Assembly: GCA_025084515.1 (NCBI GenBank)
Contig: JAJAGP010001648.1
Location: 107,893 to 171,892 of the forward strand
Reading direction: 5' to 3'
Source of the DNA: Ancistrus triradiatus
Taxonomy: Eukaryota > Chordata > Actinopteri > Siluriformes > Loricariidae
DNA length: 64,000 nt
The position numbers were made by a program, and so were the translations under genes. The notes under the pieces are model-generated. The model saw only the letters and a program-made list of their open reading frames with translations. It was not told the DNA's origin and made no database searches. This document shows positions 56,609 through 64,000 of this stretch, in pieces (within the stretch, counting starts at the first letter, position 1; every line of letters begins with the position of its first letter).

Positions 56609-56692
56609 TATCAAAATACTATATATATATATATCATATATATATATAATATATATTATATATATATATATTACTTTATATATATATATATA
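56609..56692. repeat. AT-rich palindromic microsatellite
   Basis: Three (TA)n runs separated by short interruptions, able to fold on itself. It abuts the truncated 5' end of the Tc1-like element at 56712. Confidence 0.9.
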
Positions 56693-56711
56693 AACGGATA
56701 AAAAGTTGAGG

Positions 56712-58042
56712 AATGCCCATAAAAAAAAACCGTGTTTGGAACATTCCACAGGTGAACAGGTTGTTGGAAAAACAGGTGAGTGTTATGATTGCGTATCAAG
56801 GGAGCATCACCAAAAATCTCAGTCCTTCACAAGCAAGGATGATGTGAGGTTCACCAAAAATAGTTCCAACAGTGAAACAATGCTTTGGTCAATGTGAAGT
56901 CGCAAAGAATTTAGGGGACTTCAATCATCTACAGTCCATAATATCATCAAAAAGATTCAGAGGAATGGAGAGAAATCTGTGCAAGTAAGCGGCAAGGCCG
57001 AAAACCGACATCGAATGCCCGTGACCTTCGATCCCTCAGGCGGAACTTCATTAAAAGATCGACCTCATTCTGTAAGGGATATTACCACATGGGCTGAGGA
57101 ACACTTCAGAAAACCATCGTCAGTGAACACAGTTCGTCTCTTCATCTACAAGTGCAAGTTAAAAACTCTACCATGCAAAGCGAAAGCCATAGATCAACCC
57201 ACACCAGAAAACCCCGCCGGCTTCTCTGGGCCCGAGCTCCTCTGAGATGGACTGAACCAAAGTGGAAAGTGTCCCTGTGGTCTGACGAGTCCAGATTTCA
57301 AATGTTTTTGGAAATCATGGACGGTCGTGTCCTTTGGCCAAATCGGAAAAGGACTGTCCGGATTGTTATCAGTGCTAAGTTCAAAAAGCCAGACATCTTG
57401 CAGGGTATCTCTGATGGCATGGGTAACTGGCACATCTGTGAAGGCACCATTAATGCTGGAAGTTCCATACAGGTTTGGAAGCAACATATGCTGCCATCCA
57501 AGCAACGTCTTTTTCAGGGACGTCCCTGCTTATTTCAGCAAGACAATGCCAAGCCACATTCTGTACGTGTTCCAGCAGCGTGGCTTCATAGTAAAAGAGT
57601 GCGGGTACTAGACTGGCCTGCTGCAGTCCAGACCCGTGTCCCACTGAAAATATGTGGCGCATTATGAAGCGTATATACGACAACAGAGACCCCGGACTGT
57701 TGAGCAACTGAAGTTGTAGATCATATATAATAAATGGAAATAATTCCACCTACAAAGCTTCAACAATGTGTCCTCAGTTCCCAAACACTTATTGAGTGTT
57801 ATTAAAAGGAAAGGTGATGCAAACATGCTGCTGTCCCAACTGTTTTGGAACGTGTTGCAGGCATCACATTGAAAATGAGTGAATATTTGCAAAAATCAAT
57901 AAAGTTTATCCGTTTGAACATTAAATATCTTGTCTTTGTAGAGTATCCAATTGGATATGGGTTGAAAAGGATTTGCAAATCATCGTATTCTGTTTTTATT
58001 TATGTTTTACACAACGTCCCAACTTCATTGGAATTGGGGTTA
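56712..58042 (+). mobile_element. Tc1/mariner-like element (family D), inactive
   Basis: Starts inside the element at GAATGCCCATAAAA and GGAACATTCCACAGGTGAAC. Transposase code includes an HTH scrap (QSTVHNIIKK-like), WKVSLWSDESRFQMFL with the first catalytic Asp, LFQQDNAKPHS with the second, and a frameshifted C-terminus. It ends with the terminal repeat GTCCCAACTTCATTGGAATTGGGGTT-type sequence. The 5' terminal repeat is gone and several frameshifts are present. Confidence 0.85.
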
Positions 58043-58499
58043 TTATTCAATTGGAGTTGAATGATTATGCCACAGCAGTAGTCCCAGAGCTGGAGAGTAT
58101 CATAGTGTGCCTTTAAACACTTACATTTAACCTACAGTTGGGCAAAGTCATTAACATGTAGCCTATTTTATAATAAAGTATCGAGTATTTCCTGTAATTG
58201 GTTGAATAACGTCAAGAAAATGAAAAGCACAAAACGAGAAAATAAAGTACGGTTTCTGCTTGTTACAAATACAGATTTTTATTTCCTATTATAATTTGTT
58301 ATAATTATTAAGATCTTGGTCGTCTTAAGGGAACGGACGTTGATCAGATGGTCATTAAATGGCACATACTTCATTTAAATAAAGATCTAGATCTGCTGAA
58401 AAGTTTAGTTATAATTGTTTATGACACTTTTTGGGTGGTTGAATATTTCTGACAAATGCAGCTAACAAATGCAAATGTTATAATGCTATATACCCTAAA
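58043..58499 (+). other. Region upstream of the first sirt3 coding exon
   Basis: 58115-58235 is related to 62488-62612 in sirt3 intron 6. An in-frame stop at 58440 limits upward extension of exon 1. No CpG island, TATA or CCAAT cluster was identified. Confidence 0.35.
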
Positions 58500-61400
58500 A
58501 TGGACTTAGTTCCTGTACTGATGATGCAGACCCCAGGTGCAGGTATGAGTAAAGCGAGACTGAGCAGAGAGAGACGAAGCAGCCAGCCTGGATTTAGCAG
58601 AGTGACCCGTGGTTCCATTGCCTCTCAGGACTCAGGATCGGCCTCATCCCAGCAGAGCAAGCCGTCAGACTCTGGCATCCTCAACGACCTGAGCCTCATG
58701 AGGGTCAGCGAGCAGCAGGCATCTCTAGCACGGTAAGATTGCGTTGACTCTGACTTAAACCGAAATTTGAATAACATGTGCCTCAGTATGAAGGAGGAAG
58801 TTGTTCATCAGTGCGCTTATTGTTCGTCTGTGTGAACTAGCACAAATTTGCAAACTGCCCAGGTGAGATCAAACAGAAACCAAAGCATTGGTGTTTGGTG
58901 TCTTTCTTATCAACACTAAATGCAGTAGGGGTGTCATGATGATGTACCTTTTTGAGCATTGGTTTAGCCGGACCTGATACTTTTGTTCGAAGGTAGCCAA
59001 AAATGCATTGATAGACAGTATTACAAACAACACAGATGATCAGAGACTCGAGTGAATGTGGCCAAATCCTGCACCCTACTACAGAGTAAGACCTAGAATA
59101 AGTAGACCTGGCAACCATGACACACACACATGACTCCGGCTGTTTACGTCTATAGTTATAAAACAGATTATAATTTTCTCTTGCGATTTATTCTAATTCA
59201 GACAACGGATGTTGATTGGATGGTCGTACACTTACCTGTACTGTTGTAATATCCAATACATCTTTTTTGCTCATTGAACTCAGGAAAGGGAAACCATCAA
59301 AAGCAGGAAATGACGTCGGTAAGAGCGTCTCAGGCCGCTCAGCCTCTCGGGGAGCTCTGGAGACGGTGGGAAGGCTGATAAAGCTGGGCCGCTTGAGTAA
59401 CGTTCTCGTGGTGGCCGGAGCTGGTATCAGTACAGCCAGTGGTATCCCGGATTTCAGGTGAGAATCGTCTTCTGTATGATCTCCAGCTGTCCTTCCTGTC
59501 TCGCATTGCTTTAATGACACCCTCTGCTATTTAAACCCCTTGTCTATAGTGGTCGCGTGTGAAACCACATGTTTTCAGACTTTTTGTGCCACAAGTTTGG
59601 GTGACACAGTCACCACAATCACCTTCGGTATGTCGAATTTAAGCAATGGTGGTTACATTTCTACCCAGGCTAGAAGTTGTTCAAACTTTCAAGTAATGAA
59701 AATGCAATTAACAGCTTTCACAACGATTGCTATTAACAGCCCTAGTTTTACCCGATGCCTCAGTGATTTAAGCTTGTTAATGCTACAATTCTTCCATCAG
59801 GACACCAGGCACAGGCCTTTATGCAAACCTGGAGAAGTACAACGTTCCCTACCCCGAAGCTGTCTTTAACATCGACTACTTCAGTGATGACCCTCGTCCT
59901 TTCTTCTCACTGGCCAAAGAGCTGTATCCTGGCCAGCATCGACCTAATTACGTCCACTACTTTATCCGCATGCTGCACCATAAAGGCCTGCTGCTGCGCA
60001 TGTACACTCAGAACATCGACGGCTTGGAGAAGAGTAGGTTCTGTTTCATTTTAATGTACAACCCCAAATCAGAAAAAGTGGGATGGTAGAGAAAATGCAT
60101 ATACAAAAAAACCCAGTGTTCCTTACATTGACTTTTTTTATTGCAGACCGTATGAATCCAAGATATGTCATGTTTTTTGGTCTGCTTCATTTAATTTGTT
60201 AATAAACATCCACATGGGCTGAGGATCTCCAGTTTCTCAAGGAGTGTGTCACAAAACAGTGTTCCTCAAAGAAAGATTGGAAGTGATTTGAATATTTTTC
60301 CCTCTTCAGTGCATAATATAATTAAACATTTCAAGGAATCTGGAGAAATTTCAGTCCATAAAGGGCAAGGGCACCAGCTTAAACTGATGAGGGGTGATCT
60401 CTGATCCCTCAGACGGCACTGCATCAAGAACCATCATTCATCAACAGCTGATAGAACCACATGGGCAAGGGATTACTTTATCAAACCTTTATCAAGCTCT
60501 ATAATACAGTTACGTTCACAAATGCCACTTAAAATGTTACTGTGCAAAAGTGTAAAGGTCATTTACACTTCTATGATGGCGGCATTATTACAGAAAACTG
60601 TATCGACATTTTAGAGCAAGGCGACATCTTCTCCAGGGGGTTCATGTATTTTTTTAACAAGACAATGCAAAACAAGCTAAGTCAGAAAAGGACTGAAATA
60701 ATGCAAATCCCTTCCAATCCTTCTTAGAGCAACATTGTTAAAACATAATCATTGTCTCATGCGTTGGTTGACAAAATGGAGATCCTCTGCCCATCTTTGC
60801 CTTTCGTGGATACTGCTTTTGCACCAAATCATAATTATAATCACCTGTTTGAAATCACATCATTATTTAGTTTCTTTTTTTACCTCATACCTAGACCTGT
60901 CCCAATTTTTGGAATGTGTTGCAACCCTGAAATGAAGGGATGGTTGTGTATTAACAAAGGAATGAAGTTGACCAGACCAGCCACTGTTACCTCTGGCTGA
61001 CCTCTGGGCTCCACACTTGGTAAAGCTGCGACAATATCTACAATATAACATTTTTACCCCTCCTCCTCAGTGTGTGGAATCCCAGATGACAAACTGGTAG
61101 AAGCTCACGGGAGTTTTGCGACTGCCTCCTGTCACCTTTGCTATACCCCCTTCCCTGCAGAGGAAGCCAAGGTAAGAAGCACCAGTACCACTCTGTGAAC
61201 TGCCATCAGACTTTCCCCGTACTGGATGTTCCTACTCGACTGACTTTCTTTTCAGAAAGCCATCATGAGTGACAGCGTTCTACCTGCTCATTTTGCTCTG
61301 CTACCGTCAAGCCCAATGTGGTGTTTTTTGGGGAAGATCTACCTGAAAAATACTTTCAGCATGAATTGGATTTCCCCAAAGCAGATCTGCTGATCATCAT

Positions 61401-63229
61401 GGGAACGTCTCTGAAGGTTAGAATAATGTGAATATCTCTAGCCATCAGTCATATGCTGTATACACTCGCTGGCCACTTTATTAGGTACATCCGTTCAAAT
61501 GCACATTGGACAAATATCTAATCAGCCAATCACAGGGCAGCAATCCAGTACGTTTAGGCATGCAGACATGGTCAAGACGACCTGCTGAAGTTCAAACCGA
61601 GCATCAGAATGGGGAAGGAAGGTGATTTAAGAGACTTTGAACATGGCATGGTTGTTCTTGCTAGCAACATTACAGTATTCAGTTGACTAAAATATGAAAT
61701 GTAATATAAAATGAGACAGTTTGGAAGGAAAAAAGCAAATATTGTAATTGCCAAGTAGAGTGAGATCACTGTCTTTTATGTGAGAACACAAACATGATGA
61801 AAGAAACAAGACCTGCATGTTTGCAATGCGGCCCGCTTCTCACAGCCTCGTGTTCGCTTCAGTTCCCTGCTCGCTTCTGAAATGCCTGCTTGCATCAGAA
61901 GTACAACAGCAGATGCATTGAGCGTTCACATTATGGAAAGAGTTGTAAGGTGTAAGGAGGGCTATAATGAAATAAGATTTTACCCATCTTAAATCGTCAG
62001 ATCTTTTTTTAATCAGTATGTGCCAGTCTGTGTTGTTGTGGTGGTCCACCACAAATAAGCCAAACCTTTAAGCTGCCTTTCTGTGGTAGATCGAGCCGTT
62101 CGCCAGTTTGGTGAACACTGTGAAGTCCACAGTTCCACGTCTGCTGCTGAACCGGCATGCTGTTGGGCCGTTTGAACGCAAACCACTGAGGAGAGGCGAC
62201 TACATGGAGCTGGGAGACCTGTTGGACTCGGTCAGAAGGCTCGCCGAGATCTTAGACTGGCACGCTGAGATAGAAGAGCTGATGAACAGCCACGAGAGCC
62301 GGGTATGTCGTTCCAGACTCCCAGAAAAGGCATTATATGCATTAATGGAGTTATTGTACAGGTGCTCCCTGATTTATGATGTAGAGAAATTCATCACAAG
62401 TTAAATGCATCATGAACTGAGGAGTTTTTGGTAGAGCGTCTGTATTTTATAACAGCAGAGCCTATGACGAGTAGTGATAAGTAAGTTAAGACACTTACAT
62501 TAACCTACAGTTGGCCAAAAGCATTAACACCAAGCTTCTTTTAGAATAGTGCTGAAAATATAATGCAATTTAGCAAGTAATGGATTGAAAGCGAAAAGTA
62601 AAAGCAAAACACTTACTCTATTGGTGAACTCAGGGCCCTGGCATAGCTGCTAATGCTAACTGCAGTCTGTGTTCTGGAGGATTCATGACAGGATTTCTCT
62701 TTTGGTTGGCTGTCAATGCTATCCTTTTTAGGACCCACGGAGATGTATTTGCACTTAGAATACAGTACTGTAGATGTAAATATAAAGAAAAACACGATAA
62801 ACACAGCAAAGATCTGCACTGAGCAAAGGCTATTCTGAACCTGAATCACTGAATCATTGTGTACTGAATTGTGAGTCATGTTTCGGCTCGACTCGACTAA
62901 TACAAGTTTAAGCAAGGGCACCGAGTACCGAGCAAACGACGGGAACCGAGACATTTTTCTAATCAAAATGGCTCTAGAACCGAATTGGACGAGTTCCGAG
63001 GTGCCGCTGTATAAATCATTTTGACTGGGCTTGGAAGCAGACGGGAGTTCTGGAGCTACGAGGTGCCCTTCACCATAATTAACAATTTATATTATTTTTT
63101 TCTTATCTGTATTTCATTTTACAGAGCATCCCCATGGTGATGTCCAGTCCGGGACAGCACAAAGCCTGCACGTCTAGCAGCGGAGAAGAGAGCGACTCTT
63201 CGGAGACGGACAGCAAGAGCACAGAGTAA
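58500..63229 (+). CDS. sirt3: Mitochondrial NAD-dependent protein deacylase sirtuin-3, seven coding exons, one frameshift
   Basis: Exons: 58500-58732, 59284-59457, 59801-60033, 61071-61171, 61256-61416, 62090-62302, 63125-63229; about 406 aa. The N-terminus from a second Met (MSKARLSRERRSS) is arginine-rich, fitting a mitochondrial presequence. NAD-binding GAGIST (123-128) and GIPDFR, TQNIDG (205-210), catalytic His in EAHG (226), and zinc ligands CHLC (234-237) are visible; the second ligand pair lies in exon 5. There one base is missing near 61284 (GTTCTACCTGCTC): the exon is 161 nt where 162 would keep phase, and the frame after the gap gives KPNVVFFGEDLP and LLIIMGTSLK. Exon 6 gives EPFASLVNTV, VPRLLLNRHAVG; exon 7 is a Ser/Glu-rich tail. 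SIRT3 deacetylates matrix enzymes using NAD. The first exon is the least certain part. Confidence 0.93.
60050..60960 (+). mobile_element. Tc1/mariner-like relic in sirt3 intron 3
   Basis: Begins TACAACCCCAAATCAGAAAA, has GATCCCTCAGACGGCACTGC and AACCACATGGGCAAGGGATT (cf. family D at 57.03-57.10 kb) and ends GTCCCAATTTTTGGAATGTG. Heavily decayed, same orientation as sirt3. Confidence 0.75.
61457..61675 (+). mobile_element. Tc1-like 5' fragment (family A) in sirt3 intron 5
   Basis: Starts ACTCGCTGGCCACTTTATTA (terminal repeat), then CTAATCAGCCAATCACAGGG, GGTCAAGACGACCTGCTGAA and GAATGGGGAAGGAAGGTGAT. It stops abruptly after about 220 bp. Confidence 0.85.
62620..63060. other. sirt3 intron 6, 3' part
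   Basis: 62860-63040 contains related short units (CACCGAGTACCGAG, GGGAACCGAGAC, GAGTTCCGAGGTGCC) suggesting a decayed low-copy repeat. No coding potential for sirt3 was seen here. Confidence 0.35.
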
Positions 63230-64000
63230 CTCCCTGTCCTTCCACGTACGGTCTAGACGCCGGCTACACTCACTACCTAAGCAGTCTAAACAGTTCTGTA
63301 GAAGTTGGGTGGCTCCGAGTCCAACAACAGCACTTGCTTACATTTGACTTGGTGTATTTAAATGCTAATCAAGATTTAATATCAGTTTTTAATAGCAATT
63401 TTAGAGTGTTTGCATGCACTGCAATTGAATTACTATTGATTTCAGAAATGAACAGCGTAACATATATAAATGAATTCTTATTTACAGCTATATTCTGTAA
63501 CTGCTTAGGGGAAAATCGGAACTACACAGTATAATAACTCAACGATTCCAGCTCTAAGCGTATGGGGCTTCTGAACTGCACAAGTAATGCCACACCATTA
63601 CACAGACTGGACATTTTTATCTTTTCTAAGGGCTACTCTGTGAAATACGGAGCAGCCCCTCCATCGGTGAGCACAGAGCTAAATTAGCATGGGAGGCGTG
63701 ACCCGCCGAGTGTGTGGTGTCCCGCTGTGTGTTTTCAGAGGTGCTGTGGGTTTAGGAGCCGGGGCCTCCCTCCAGAACTCTAATAAACGCCTCTGCTTGG
63801 CAACAAAGAACCAATATCCTGCTGCTGCTGTGTACGTGTGTGAGAATGCCTGGCCTCTGTCGTGGGGCGGGGTGCAGATTGTGGTTTGGCGGGTGTCTGT
63901 GAGGTGACGTGGATCAGAACAGCAGTTTAGTACGTGACTACATTTTGCACAGTCAGTTAACGAAGCTTTCAGGTTTCTGACCGCTCCTCGTTTGTGTTCT
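63230..64000 (+). other. sirt3 3' UTR and window end
   Basis: AATAAA at 63782-63787 is a plausible sirt3 polyadenylation signal, about 550 bp after the stop. The following 200 bp are GC-richer with no recognisable exon. Confidence 0.45.

Noticed and set aside
1..64000. Integrated viral genome, CRISPR array, rRNA or operon structure
   Set aside because: None seen; the only retroelement code is the decayed gypsy pol and LINE fragments listed.

Overview
The window reads as teleost fish nuclear DNA. It has large introns, sparse GT-AG split genes, and about half of it consists of dispersed repeats typical of ray-finned fishes: Tc1/mariner elements, tRNA-derived SINEs, a LINE tail, Ty3/gypsy remnants and hAT- or pogo-like MITEs. 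I cannot name the species. There are no prokaryotic features, no CRISPR array and no true tRNA or rRNA gene. Exon models below were built by eye from splice signals, reading phase and remembered family sequences; no search was run.

Layout. 1-300: the last exon of a + strand gene, probably cry1. 5.6-12.1 kb: a complete six-exon dihydrofolate reductase paralogue (+) with a CCAAT/TATA promoter; its introns are full of repeats. 14.1-15.3 kb: mterf2 (-), a mitochondrial transcription factor with an intron-free CDS. 18.7-20.4 kb: an uninterrupted ORF for a four-Ig-domain type I membrane protein (+), followed at 22.9-23.8 kb by a decayed copy of its 5' end. 23.8-34 kb: almost only transposons. 34.0-36.2 kb: a two-exon CHST1-like Golgi sulfotransferase (+) with one frameshift. 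37.7-41.1 kb (probably to 47.3 kb): tmem263 (-). 47-58 kb: repeats plus a repeat-poor stretch at 53.6-56.6 kb. 58.5-63.2 kb: sirt3 (+), seven coding exons, also with one frameshift.

The genes are not a functional unit. cry1, mterf2 and tmem263 form a neighbourhood also known in tetrapods; the DHFR paralogue, the Ig gene, the sulfotransferase and sirt3 are interleaved with it. MTERF2 and SIRT3 are mitochondrial proteins, the sulfotransferase is Golgi, TMEM263 and the Ig protein are membrane proteins.

Most notable: a DHFR paralogue that keeps the catalytic acid but lacks the arginine that binds the folate glutamate; its GC-AG intron; the intronless Ig receptor; a near-perfect 84-nt hairpin at 16.07-16.15 kb; a fold-back Tc1 derivative in DHFR intron 1; two head-to-head SINE palindromes; gypsy fragments ordered integrase before reverse transcriptase; and two frameshifts that each lose one C from the same ACC(C)TG context, which points to consensus error rather than decay.
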